From assembly GCA_004340125.1 (NCBI GenBank), contig SLUK01000004.1, forward strand, positions 144,688 to 208,687: 64,000 nucleotides of DNA. Reading direction: 5' to 3'. Positions 54,481 to 62,989 of this stretch are shown one piece after another. Both the position numbers and the translations under genes were made by a program. The notes under the pieces are model-generated. The model saw only the letters and a program-made list of their open reading frames with translations. It ran no database searches and had not been told where the DNA came from. The number at the start of each line of letters is the position of its first letter. Positions within the stretch are counted from its first letter, which is position 1. Source of the DNA: Harryflintia acetispora. Its GTDB lineage: Bacteria; Bacillota; Clostridia; Oscillospirales; Ruminococcaceae.

Positions 54481-55263
54481 GTGCCAAAGGGAAAAACGTC
54501 CACCAACCAAAGCCTGGACCGGGCGCTTGACTTGCTGGAGCTGCTCTCCACCCCCAACAGCTCGCTGAATATCGCCGAGATCGGGAAGGAGCTTTCGGTC
54601 TCCTGGGCCACCGCCCAGGCGATCGTCAACTCCCTGTATTCGCGCGGGTACCTGGAAAAGGAGCCGGCGACGGGGAAATACCACCTGGGTTACAAGCTCT
54701 TCGGACTGGGGAACCTCTATCCGCTGCAATACCCCTTCCTCTACGCGTGCGAGAAGCATCTGCTCGCCATGAACGCCAAGTGGAAGGTCAAGGTCAACGT
54801 CATTATTTTAAAGCCCCGGTTTTGCGGGATCATCATCCTCTCGCAGGACGTCTCCCTCATCCCGAACATGGTCTTTGGCCAGCTGCTGCCTGCCTATGCC
54901 TCGGCCAGCGGAAAGGTGCTGCTGGCCAGCATGGACCCCGCGCAGCTCGACGAGTGGTGCGAAGGCTTCGAGTTCCGGCAGCTCACCCCCCACACCATTA
55001 CTGGGAAGGAGAGGCTGCTCGAGGAGCTGGAGGCGGTGCGCCGCCAGGGCTATGCGATGGAGGTCGAGGAGCTCGCGCTGCAGCGCGCCTGCATAGGGGT
55101 GCCGATCCGGGACGTGTCGGGGAAGATCATCGCGGCGGTCTCCTGCTCCTCGGTCAAGCAGACCATCCTCTCCCACAAGGAGGAGATGCTCGCCGATCTG
55201 ATGGCGGTGGGCACCGCGATCTCGACCGAGCTGGGCTACAGCCCGCTGACCTATAAGGAATAG
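54481..55263 (+). CDS. IclR-family transcriptional regulator
   Basis: 260 residues from GTG 54481. N-terminal winged helix (QSLDRALDLLELLSTPNSSL, IAEIGKELSVSWATAQAIVN, SRGYLEKEPATGKYHLGYKL) and C-terminal effector domain (about 80-255: GQLLPAYASASGKVLLASM, YAMEVEELALQRACIGVPI). IclR proteins usually bind a small organic acid from the pathway they control. It is divergent from the 12-gene operon across a 284-base AT-rich gap holding a promoter and a perfect inverted repeat, so it is the expected specific regulator. Confidence 0.93.
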   Translation: MPKGKTSTNQSLDRALDLLELLSTPNSSLNIAEIGKELSVSWATAQAIVNSLYSRGYLEKEPATGKYHLGYKLFGLGNLYPLQYPFLYACEKHLLAMNAKWKVKVNVIILKPRFCGIIILSQDVSLIPNMVFGQLLPAYASASGKVLLASMDPAQLDEWCEGFEFRQLTPHTITGKERLLEELEAVRRQGYAMEVEELALQRACIGVPIRDVSGKIIAAVSCSSVKQTILSHKEEMLADLMAVGTAISTELGYSPLTYKE

Positions 55264-55272
55264 GCGCAGGAC

Positions 55273-55317
55273 AAAAAAACCGGCTTCAAACCGAAATGGT
55301 TTGAAGCCGGTTTTTTT
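55273..55317. terminator. Bidirectional terminator between IclR and ComEA-like genes
   Basis: A perfect 20-bp stem (55273-55292 with 55298-55317) begins with A7 and ends with T7, so it works in both directions for the two converging genes. Confidence 0.92.
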
Positions 55318-55349
55318 GTTTTATCCGCACTCTGGACAAAAGGGAAGGC

Positions 55350-55733
55350 TTACACCTTCACCATGTCCTTCATTTCCTCGAAGGCGCTCTCTCCGATCCC
55401 CTTGATGTTGAGCAGCTCCTCCTTGCGCAAAAACTTCCCGTTGCGCTCGCGGTAGTCGATGATCAGCTGAGCCGTCACCTTGCCCACCCCCGGAAGGGTG
55501 TCCAGCTCGGCGATGGTCGCCGTATTGATCGAAATTTTCACTCTGTTCTCCCCCGCTTGTGCCGTATCTCTCAGCGAGCCCTGCGGCTCCACCGGCAGCT
55601 CATATGGATGCAGCTGCCGCGCCCCGAAGTCCAGGTCCGGCGTCGTCACCGCGTTGTAGCCCACCACCCCCACCGTGAGGGCGAGCCCCAGGGCCAGCAG
55701 CGTATGATAGGTCTCCGACCAGGTCATCTTCAT
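55350..55733 (-). CDS. Short ComEA-like helix-hairpin-helix membrane protein
   Basis: 127 residues. One N-terminal transmembrane helix (about 10-28), a short linker and a tandem helix-hairpin-helix DNA-binding domain (ISINTATIAELDTLPGVGKV, then NIKGIGESAFEEM). ComEA holds incoming DNA at the membrane during natural transformation; this version lacks the SLBB/oligomerisation domain of B. subtilis ComEA and no comEC is nearby. A second ATG two codons in is also possible. It starts 10 bases after the unknown membrane-anchored protein. Confidence 0.85.
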   Translation of the reverse strand: MKMTWSETYHTLLALGLALTVGVVGYNAVTTPDLDFGARQLHPYELPVEPQGSLRDTAQAGENRVKISINTATIAELDTLPGVGKVTAQLIIDYRERNGKFLRKEELLNIKGIGESAFEEMKDMVKV

Positions 55734-55743
55734 CGCCGGCGCC

Positions 55744-56382
55744 TCACTTAAACTCGAATTTCCCGATCAGCCCGGCCGCGAACTGATAGTACCTCTCATA
55801 GGCTTCCATCCCCAGCTCGATCCAGCGGCTGTCCCCGTCGTGGTTGCACAGCTTGGCAAAGCAGTTGCCAAGGCACTGGTTGTCCGCCAGGCACAGGCGG
55901 TAGACGGTGTCCGACACGCTGTCGTTGAGCGCATCGTAAACATGCTCGTTGTGGTCCTCCACCGTCTCGGAAAAGCTGTGGCGCACCGTGTCCGCCAGGA
56001 TGGTGTTTTCCACCCCCTGCGCGACCGCTACCCGCACGGCGAAGCCGTACATGAAGTAGAGCTGCCCGATGTTCTCCTCGCTGACCCCATCGAACAGGCT
56101 GCTGCCGGCCCCGCAAAGAAGCGGGCGCGCCAGCTCCTCCCCCAGGCGGTTGGCCATGAAGATGTTGCCGTTGAGCTTGTGCCGGGTGTATTCCTGCGCC
56201 ACGCTCTCCCCGGTGTCGGTCCTCGCGCGCAGCCCGGCGGACGGATAATCGGGCGCGATTTTGACGTCGTCGTCCGGCGCGCAGAGCGCCAGCGCCAGGC
56301 GCCCGGCCTCCCCGCGGCGCCAGAGGCATAGCTGTGCCATAAGCAGCGCCAGCAAAAGCGCCGTGAGCGTCCATGCCGTCAT
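55744..56382 (-). CDS. Unknown membrane-anchored protein with Cys-rich C-terminal half
   Basis: 212 residues; family not recognised. An N-terminal helix (about 4-20) is followed by a soluble domain with VAQEYTRHKLNGNIFMANRL, YFMYGFAVRVAVAQGVENTI and a Cys-containing stretch (CLADNQCLGNCFAKLCNHDG). The His, Asp and Cys residues could hold a metal, but this is speculation. It sits between a TSCPD protein and the ComEA-like gene, on the same strand with short gaps, so probably one transcript. Confidence 0.75.
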   Translation of the reverse strand: MTAWTLTALLLALLMAQLCLWRRGEAGRLALALCAPDDDVKIAPDYPSAGLRARTDTGESVAQEYTRHKLNGNIFMANRLGEELARPLLCGAGSSLFDGVSEENIGQLYFMYGFAVRVAVAQGVENTILADTVRHSFSETVEDHNEHVYDALNDSVSDTVYRLCLADNQCLGNCFAKLCNHDGDSRWIELGMEAYERYYQFAAGLIGKFEFK

Positions 56383-56410
56383 CTGCCCGCCTCCTTTCTC
56401 GTTTTACTCG

Positions 56411-56668
56411 CTAATTCTTTGCCAGCGCCTCCTGCAAGGCCTTTGACAATTGATCGGGGCAGGAGGTGGGTTTGTCCCCGCAGCGGATCCCCTCCAGCAG
56501 TTTGATAACTTCCTGCGCCTTGCGCCCCTCCACCAGCTTGGACACCCCTTGCAGGTTGCCGTGGCATCCGCCCACGAACTGCACGTCCCGCACCGTCATG
56601 TCGTCGTCGAGGGTGACCGAAATGCTGCGCGAGCAGGTACCCCTTGTCCTATAAATATGTGTCGTCAT
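56411..56668 (-). CDS. TSCPD-domain protein (TIGR03905 type)
   Basis: 85 residues. The C-terminal CGDKPTSCPDQLSKALQEAL contains the TSCPD motif, also found as a Cys-rich end in some B12-dependent ribonucleotide reductases; the middle has VGGCHGNLQGVSKLVEG. Stand-alone members are common in Clostridia and have no proven function, though iron-sulfur or redox roles are often suggested. GAAAGGAA lies upstream of the ATG. Confidence 0.88.
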   Translation of the reverse strand: MTTHIYRTRGTCSRSISVTLDDDMTVRDVQFVGGCHGNLQGVSKLVEGRKAQEVIKLLEGIRCGDKPTSCPDQLSKALQEALAKN

Positions 56669-56699
56669 TTCTGTTCATTCCTTTCGCGGAAATTGCGCC

Positions 56700-56780
56700 G
56701 ATTTCGGCACAGCCGAAATGGCGATCGTAAGATCGGCAAGGCGAAATTCCATGAGTTTAAAAGATTTATCTTTTAAACTT
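56700..56780. repeat. Cluster of short palindromes
   Basis: Between the TSCPD and malic enzyme genes: ATTTCGGC/GCCGAAAT near 56701-56719, CGATC/GATCG near 56722-56735, and AGTTTAAAAGAT-TT-ATCTTTTAAACT (56754-56779, perfect 12-bp arms). No terminator T-run follows on the minus strand. Confidence 0.6.
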
Positions 56781-56836
56781 TTTCATTTCCTTTCGGCGTT
56801 CACGAGTTTGTAAGGCCCGTTCGCCCTGGTATGTTT

Positions 56837-58009
56837 TCAGCAGCGGCTGACCCCTTCCAGGCGCGCCGCGCGCTCCACCGCGTCGGCCACGTTTCGGGCC
56901 ACCTGCTGATCAAACGCGTCCGGCATAATCCGCCCGGTGGAAAGCTCCCCCGCCGGCAGGCTCGCCGCGATGGCGTAAGCCGCGGCCACCTTCATCCCCT
57001 CGGTGATCTCCCGCGCGCGGCAGCGCAGCGCGCCCTTGAAAATACCCGGGAAAGCCAGGACATTGTTGATTTGGTTCTTAAAGTCGCTGCGTCCGGTGCC
57101 GACCACCGCCGCACCAGCCGCCAGTGCTTCGTCCGGCATGATCTCGGGGGTGGGGTTGGCCATCGCGAAGACGATCGCCCCCGCGTTCATCGAGCGGACC
57201 ATCTCGCCGGTGAGCAGCCCCGGCCGCGAGACGCCCACAAAGACGTCCGCGCCGCGCACCGCGTCGCAAAGCGTCCCGCGCAGCCCGGCGCGGTTGGTGA
57301 TTTTCGCCATCTCCCGCTGGGGAGCGGTCAGGCCCTCGGCCCCCTCGTAAACGATCCCGTTTATGTCGCAGAGCACCACGTCCCCGAATTCCATCGAGAG
57401 CAGCAGCTTTGCGATGGCGATCCCGGCGGCGCCCGCGCCGTTGATCACCAGGCGCAGCCCGCCCTTGTGCTTCCCCAAAGCCTTCAGCGCATTTAGAAGC
57501 GCCGCCGCGACCACCACGGCGGTGCCGTGCTGGTCGTCGTGGAAGACCGGGATGTCGCACAGCTCCTTGAGCCGGCGCTCGACCGCGAAGCAGCGCGGAG
57601 CCGCGATGTCCTCCAGATTGATCCCCCCGAAGCTCTTGGAGAGCAAATAAATGGTGCGCACCAACTCGTCCTCGTCCTTGGTGTCCAGCACCAGCGGGAA
57701 GGCGTCCACCCCGGCAAATTCCTTGAAGAGGGCGCATTTGCCCTCCATCACCGGCATGGCCGCGCTCGGCCCGATGTCCCCGAGCCCCAGCACCGCCGTG
57801 CCGTCGCTGATCACCGCGACCAGATTCTGCTTGCGGGTCAGCTCATAGGCGCGCTCCTCGTCCTCGGCGATCGCGAGGCACGGAGCCGCCACTCCGGGGG
57901 TGTAGAGCAGGGAGAGCGCCTCGGCGCTGTCGATGCGCTCCCTGGAGATCACTTCGATTTTACCGTGCAGCTCGCTGTGCTTTTGCAGCGAGCGTTCCTT
58001 GATGTCCAC
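56837..58009 (-). CDS. NAD(P)-dependent malic enzyme
   Basis: 390 residues, the short bacterial form. Converts malate to pyruvate and CO2 with reduction of NAD(P). Signatures: SLLYTPGVAAPCLAI (active-site Tyr region), VAVISDGTAVLGLGDIG (substrate), FHDDQHGTAVVVAAAL (metal site) and LVINGAGAAGIAIAKLLLS (Rossmann fold), then FAMANPTPEI. The catalytic Lys lies in VMEGKCALFKEFAGVDAFP. It feeds pyruvate metabolism, separate from the operon at 43-54 kb. Confidence 0.96.
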   Translation of the reverse strand: MDIKERSLQKHSELHGKIEVISRERIDSAEALSLLYTPGVAAPCLAIAEDEERAYELTRKQNLVAVISDGTAVLGLGDIGPSAAMPVMEGKCALFKEFAGVDAFPLVLDTKDEDELVRTIYLLSKSFGGINLEDIAAPRCFAVERRLKELCDIPVFHDDQHGTAVVVAAALLNALKALGKHKGGLRLVINGAGAAGIAIAKLLLSMEFGDVVLCDINGIVYEGAEGLTAPQREMAKITNRAGLRGTLCDAVRGADVFVGVSRPGLLTGEMVRSMNAGAIVFAMANPTPEIMPDEALAAGAAVVGTGRSDFKNQINNVLAFPGIFKGALRCRAREITEGMKVAAAYAIAASLPAGELSTGRIMPDAFDQQVARNVADAVERAARLEGVSRC

Positions 58010-58030
58010 TGTTAGAGTCCTCCCTATTTA

Positions 58031-58159
58031 TAGTCTCAGGCTAGTGCCTGAGACATTTCAAGAGCGCTACGCATAGTCTCAGGCTAACGCCTGAGCCATT
58101 CTAAGAACGCTACGCATAGTCTCAGGCTAACGCCTGAGCCATTCTAAGAACGCTACGCG
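58031..58159. repeat. Three tandem 43-bp repeats with internal hairpins
   Basis: Units at 58031-58073, 58074-58116 and 58117-58159. The second and third are nearly identical; the first has a few changes. Each holds a CTCAGGC-N4-GCCTGAG hairpin and a GCGCTACGC or ACGCTACGC half. The third unit runs into the stop codon of the PHP gene. It is not a CRISPR, as there are no spacers. Confidence 0.9.
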
Positions 58160-58986
58160 TTCTTTGCTTTGAGCTGGTATAGTTGGCTTACCGCATCCGG
58201 CGGGGCGAGGAAGCTGCCCAGCGGGTAGGGGTGCGGCCGGTAGAAGCCGTGGAAATCGGTGCCGCCCGTCGGGACGAGCGAGAAGCGCTGGCAGAGGGTG
58301 AGCAGCCGCCCGCGGGTCTCCTCGTCGTTGTGCGGATGGTAGACCTCCAGGCCCTGTATCCGCCCCTCGGCGGCCAGCCGCTCGCAAAGCTCCAGGCTCC
58401 CCGTCTCGCCGGGATGGGCGATCACCGCCACCCCCTGCGCCTCCCGCACGATCTGCAGCCCCTTCTCGATGTCCGGATAATCCACCGGAACAAAGCAACT
58501 GCCGCCCTTGCCGAAGAGCGCGCGGTAGACCTCGCCGTATATCTGGTTGTCGTACCCCAGGTCGATCAGCGCGTGCATGATGTGCGCACGGTAGATCGAC
58601 TGGCTGGAGCTGTAGTACTTGGCCACATGCTCCACCGTGAGGGGGTAGTACTGCATGACGTTTTTGATCATCTGCATCCCCGCCGCAGCCCGCTTATCCA
58701 GGAGGCTTTTGAGGAAGCCCTCCAGCCGGTCGGGCTTGTCGGGGAGGTAGCAAAGCAGATGGACCTTCTTCCCGGTCGCCGGGTCCTTGCAGCTGATCTC
58801 CACTCCCGGGATGACCTGCACCCCGTAGCGCTTGCCGATCACGCCCGCGCGGGTCACCCCCGCCATGGTGTCATGGTCGGTCAGCGCAAGGAAGGAGAGC
58901 CCCGCGCGCTTGGCGTAGAACACAATATCGTCGATCCCCATGCTTCCGTCCGAAACCCGGCTGTGGCAATGCAGGTCCGCCGTCAT
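58153..58986 (-). CDS. PHP-domain phosphoesterase (YciV/RNase AM-like)
   Basis: 277 residues from ATG 58986, 8 bases after AGGGGG; a GTG three codons earlier is possible. The PHP metal site is built by ADLHCHSRVSDGS, LALTDHDTMAG, VIPGVEISCKD, AVIAHPGETGS and PTGGTDFHGF. This subgroup contains 3',5'-nucleotide bisphosphate phosphatase and 5'-3' exoribonuclease enzymes. The gene end overlaps the last of three 43-bp tandem repeats. Confidence 0.9.
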   Translation of the reverse strand: MTADLHCHSRVSDGSMGIDDIVFYAKRAGLSFLALTDHDTMAGVTRAGVIGKRYGVQVIPGVEISCKDPATGKKVHLLCYLPDKPDRLEGFLKSLLDKRAAAGMQMIKNVMQYYPLTVEHVAKYYSSSQSIYRAHIMHALIDLGYDNQIYGEVYRALFGKGGSCFVPVDYPDIEKGLQIVREAQGVAVIAHPGETGSLELCERLAAEGRIQGLEVYHPHNDEETRGRLLTLCQRFSLVPTGGTDFHGFYRPHPYPLGSFLAPPDAVSQLYQLKAKNA

Positions 58987-59025
58987 CCATGACACCCCCT
59001 GTAAAAGATTGTTTGCCCCGCCGCG

Positions 59026-59589
59026 CTACATATCCCGCAGCACGGCGCGATTTTTATAAAGATAGTTGACCCCCGAGACCACCGTGAGGACGGTGACCAG
59101 GGTGATGAGCACCAGATTGATGACCTGCCCCGGCGCGGGATTCTCCATGATCCCCGACTTTTGCAGCCAGAGCAGCAGGAGCGAAACACAGATCCAGACC
59201 ATCTGGGACGCTGTCTTATATTTCCCCCATTTGTCCGCCGCTATTACGATCCCCTTGGGCGCGGCGACCAGGCGCAGCGAGGTGACGAGGAATTCCCGGC
59301 TGATGATCAGGATGACCACCAGCGGCGGCACCCAGCCGATCCCCATCAGGCAGATGATCGCGCTGACCACCAGCAGCTTATCCGCCAGCGGGTCCATGAA
59401 CTTTCCGAAGTCGGTGATCAGCCCGCGGGCCCTGGCGATCCTGCCGTCGAGCAGGTCGGTGAGGGAAGCGATAATAAACACCGCCAGCGCCAGCAGCGTG
59501 TGCCCGGGCAGGGCGTCCCAGTAGAAAAAGAGCAGGAACACCGGGATGAGCAGCACCCGCAGCACGGTGAGTTTGTTCGGTAGATTCAA
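59026..59589 (-). CDS. pgsA: Phosphatidylglycerophosphate synthase
   Basis: 187 residues with about 5 transmembrane helices. Makes phosphatidylglycerol phosphate from CDP-diacylglycerol. The CDP-alcohol phosphotransferase motif is complete: DLLDGRIARARGLITDFGK followed by FMDPLADK (D-G-x2-A-R-x8-G-x3-D-x3-D). It follows rimO after 22 bases, a pairing common in Bacillota. Confidence 0.96.
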   Translation of the reverse strand: MNLPNKLTVLRVLLIPVFLLFFYWDALPGHTLLALAVFIIASLTDLLDGRIARARGLITDFGKFMDPLADKLLVVSAIICLMGIGWVPPLVVILIISREFLVTSLRLVAAPKGIVIAADKWGKYKTASQMVWICVSLLLLWLQKSGIMENPAPGQVINLVLITLVTVLTVVSGVNYLYKNRAVLRDM

Positions 59590-59611
59590 AATGAAGGCCC
59601 TCTCTCTTTTG

Positions 59612-60940
59612 TTACTCCACCAGGCTGCCCATCAGGTCATAGTCGATGGTGTCCTCGACCTTCACCTGTACGAAGTCCCCGATGGACAGGGGATGCTCGC
59701 TCGTGAAGAAGGTCTTGGTGTCGATGTCCGGCGCATCCATATAGCTGCGCCCGAAATAGCTCTCGGCGTAGCGGTCATACCCTTCGACCGCCACCTCCAG
59801 CACCTTGCCGATCATTCTCTCATTGAAGCGCTCGGCGTGGCCCATCTGCTGCTCCATCACGATCTCGCAGCGGTGCAGCTTCTCGCTTTCGTCGAGCTGG
59901 CCCTCCATCGAGGCGGCGGGCGTCCCCTCCTCGGCCGAGTAGGCGAAGCACCCCAGACGCTCGAACCGGATCTCGTCCACGAACTCGCACAGCTCCTCAA
60001 ACTGCTCCTTCGTCTCGCCCGGGAACCCGCAGATCAGGGTGGTGCGCAGCACCACCCCGGGGATCCGCGCCCGGATTTTTTGCAGCAGCGCCGTGAGGGT
60101 CCCGCGGTCCCCCCGCCGGTTCATCCGGCGCAGCACCTCGCCGCTGCAGTGCTGCAGCGGAATGTCCATGTACTTGACGATCTTGTCTTCTTTTGCGATC
60201 ACGTCGATCAGCTCGTCGCTGATCCGGTCCGGATATAAGTATAACAGGCGGATCCATTTGATCCCGTCGATTTTACAGAGCTTACGCAGAAGCTCGGGCA
60301 GCATGGGCTTGCCGCAGAGGTCCTCGCCGTAGCGGCTGGTGTCCTGCGCCACCACGTTGATCTCCTTGACCCCGCCCTCGGCCATCCAGCGCGCCTCCGC
60401 TAGAATATCCTCCATCCCGCGCGAGCGGAAATCCCCCCTGATCGAGGGGATGGCACAGTAGGTGCAGCGGTTCGAGCAGCCGTCCGCCACCTTGAGGTAG
60501 GCGAAGAACGGGAGGTTGCTGATGATCCGCTCACCCGAAAGCGGCAGGTCGTATTTGTCGCCGAACTCGACCACCCGCTCGCCATTTAAGGCGCGGCCGA
60601 TCGCCTCGACGATCTCGCTGTTCTTGCCGATCCCCAGCACCACGTCGGCCTCGGGGATCTCCTTGGCAACCTCCTCGCGGTAGCGCTCGGCCAGGCACCC
60701 GGTGACCACGATCACCTTGATCCGCCCCTCTTTTTTCAGGGTGCAGAACTCCAATATATTCTCGATCGATTCCTTCTTCGCGTCCTCGATGAACCCGCAG
60801 GTATTGACGATGACCACGTCGCACAGCCCGCTGTCCGCGCATAGCTCGTACCCGCCCTTTTTGAGCAGGGAGAGCATAATTTCACTGTCCACCTGGTTTT
60901 TCGAGCAGCCCAGGCTGACCATTCCCACCTTGATCGGCAT
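59612..60940 (-). CDS. rimO: Ribosomal protein S12 methylthiotransferase
   Basis: 442 residues from ATG 60940 (MPIKVGMVSLGCSKNQVDSE). A radical-SAM enzyme that adds a methylthio group to an Asp of ribosomal protein S12. N-terminal UPF0004 domain with three Cys for the auxiliary cluster (LGCSKNQVD, VNTCGFI, VTGCLAERY), radical-SAM motif GCSNRCTYCAIPSIRG, and a C-terminal TRAM domain (about 375-440). The SLGCSKN start separates it from MiaB. Confidence 0.96.
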   Translation of the reverse strand: MPIKVGMVSLGCSKNQVDSEIMLSLLKKGGYELCADSGLCDVVIVNTCGFIEDAKKESIENILEFCTLKKEGRIKVIVVTGCLAERYREEVAKEIPEADVVLGIGKNSEIVEAIGRALNGERVVEFGDKYDLPLSGERIISNLPFFAYLKVADGCSNRCTYCAIPSIRGDFRSRGMEDILAEARWMAEGGVKEINVVAQDTSRYGEDLCGKPMLPELLRKLCKIDGIKWIRLLYLYPDRISDELIDVIAKEDKIVKYMDIPLQHCSGEVLRRMNRRGDRGTLTALLQKIRARIPGVVLRTTLICGFPGETKEQFEELCEFVDEIRFERLGCFAYSAEEGTPAASMEGQLDESEKLHRCEIVMEQQMGHAERFNERMIGKVLEVAVEGYDRYAESYFGRSYMDAPDIDTKTFFTSEHPLSIGDFVQVKVEDTIDYDLMGSLVE

Positions 60941-61072
60941 TTTCTCGCTCCGTTCCGCCGCGCCCGCCCCGCGAAAGGAGGGAGAGCGGCAATACAATAT
61001 ACAAATTTATTTTATCATTTTTCGCCTATGAGCGCAAGCAAAACCCCCTAGAAAATGCTGTCTGCCCGCCCT

Positions 61073-61696
61073 TTATTCCTCCTGCTCGATGAACTCCTCC
61101 AGATGGCCGGCCACATACCGGATGTCCTCGAAGCCATACCCCAGCCGCATGAGCCCGTTAAAGGCCCGCGCGCGCTGGCGCTCCCCCTCGTAGAGGTCGG
61201 GATATTTTCGCAGGATCAGCTGCGCGATCCGCTCGCGCGGGTCGCTCTCCAGCTGCTCCAGAGCCTCCTCGACATACTCCTGCGCGATCCCGCGCCGGAT
61301 GAGCTCCTGCCGGATCCGCCGCGCGCCGAAGTGGCGCAGCGCCACCATGTCCCGCGCCGCGCGAAGGGCGTAGTCCCGGTCGTCCAGGTACCCCAGCTCC
61401 TCCATGCGCGACACCGCCGCCTCGGCAATCGACTCGTCCCCGCCAAAGCGCAGCAGCTTTTCATAGAGCTGCCTGCGGGTATAGTCCTGACCGCCCAGCA
61501 GCCGCAGCGCCTTCTGCTTGGCCGCCTGCAGCTCGCTGTCGTACTGCAGCGAGGAAAGGCGGGACGGCTCGATTTCCATCCCGATTTGCAGGCCGCTTTC
61601 GGCGAACACCTCGGGGCTCAGCGTGCAGACGAACTCCCCCTGCGAATAGACGGCGAACCGCCCGCGCTTGGTCAGATGGATGTCGCTGATGGTCAA
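61073..61696 (-). CDS. recX: Regulatory protein RecX
   Basis: 207 residues from TTG 61696, chosen because GGGAGGTG lies 6 bases upstream and no ATG is near. RecX binds RecA filaments and limits their activity. Three-helix repeats such as DYTRRQLYEKLLRFGGDE, ALRHFGARRIRQELIRRGIA and AFNGLMRLGYGFEDI are typical. The frame stays open far upstream into recA but is out of sense there. It lies 53 bases after recA with a stem-loop between. Confidence 0.9.
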   Translation of the reverse strand: MTISDIHLTKRGRFAVYSQGEFVCTLSPEVFAESGLQIGMEIEPSRLSSLQYDSELQAAKQKALRLLGGQDYTRRQLYEKLLRFGGDESIAEAAVSRMEELGYLDDRDYALRAARDMVALRHFGARRIRQELIRRGIAQEYVEEALEQLESDPRERIAQLILRKYPDLYEGERQRARAFNGLMRLGYGFEDIRYVAGHLEEFIEQEE

Positions 61697-61718
61697 CCGG
61701 CTCACCTCCCGATAGGAA

Positions 61719-61741
61719 GGGCCGCGCTTTCGGCGCGGCCC
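61719..61741 (-). terminator. Stem-loop between recA and recX
   Basis: A perfect 9-bp GC stem (61719-61727 with 61733-61741) lies 9 bases after the recA stop. The T-run is short, so partial termination giving less recX than recA is likely, as known in other bacteria. Confidence 0.5.
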
Positions 61742-61749
61742 AGAATATT

Positions 61750-62829
<1,080 letters not shown>

Positions 62830-62861
62830 CCTTTTCCCTCCGTATGGAATCCGCACATTCG

Positions 62862-62875
62862 CGAATGTATGTTCG
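62862..62875. promoter_or_regulatory. LexA-type SOS box of recA
   Basis: On the minus strand CGAACATACATTCG, one base from the Gram-positive pattern CGAAC-N4-GTTCG. It lies just downstream of the -10 and so overlaps the start of transcription. Confidence 0.7.
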
Positions 62876-62886
62876 TAACTGTTCCT

Positions 62887-62915
62887 ATTATACCAACAAT
62901 AGGGGCAAAGCGCAA
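62887..62915 (-). promoter_or_regulatory. Promoter of recA
   Basis: Minus strand TTGCGC (62910-62915), 17-base spacer, perfect TATAAT (62887-62892). Confidence 0.75.
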
Positions 62916-62949
62916 GGGGGTGGAGCGATATTTTTACAGGAAATTGGAA

Positions 62950-62980
62950 CACCCGCCCCGGCTCTCGCCGGGGCGGGGTT
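62950..62980 (-). terminator. Probable terminator of the surface protein gene
   Basis: A perfect 11-bp GC stem (62952-62962 with 62967-62977) lies after the stop at 62990. The T-run is weak on the minus strand. Confidence 0.55.
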
Positions 62981-62989
62981 TCTTTGCCG

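Noticed and set aside
58031..58159. Possible CRISPR array
   Set aside because: The 43-bp units abut directly with no spacers, and no cas genes are present.
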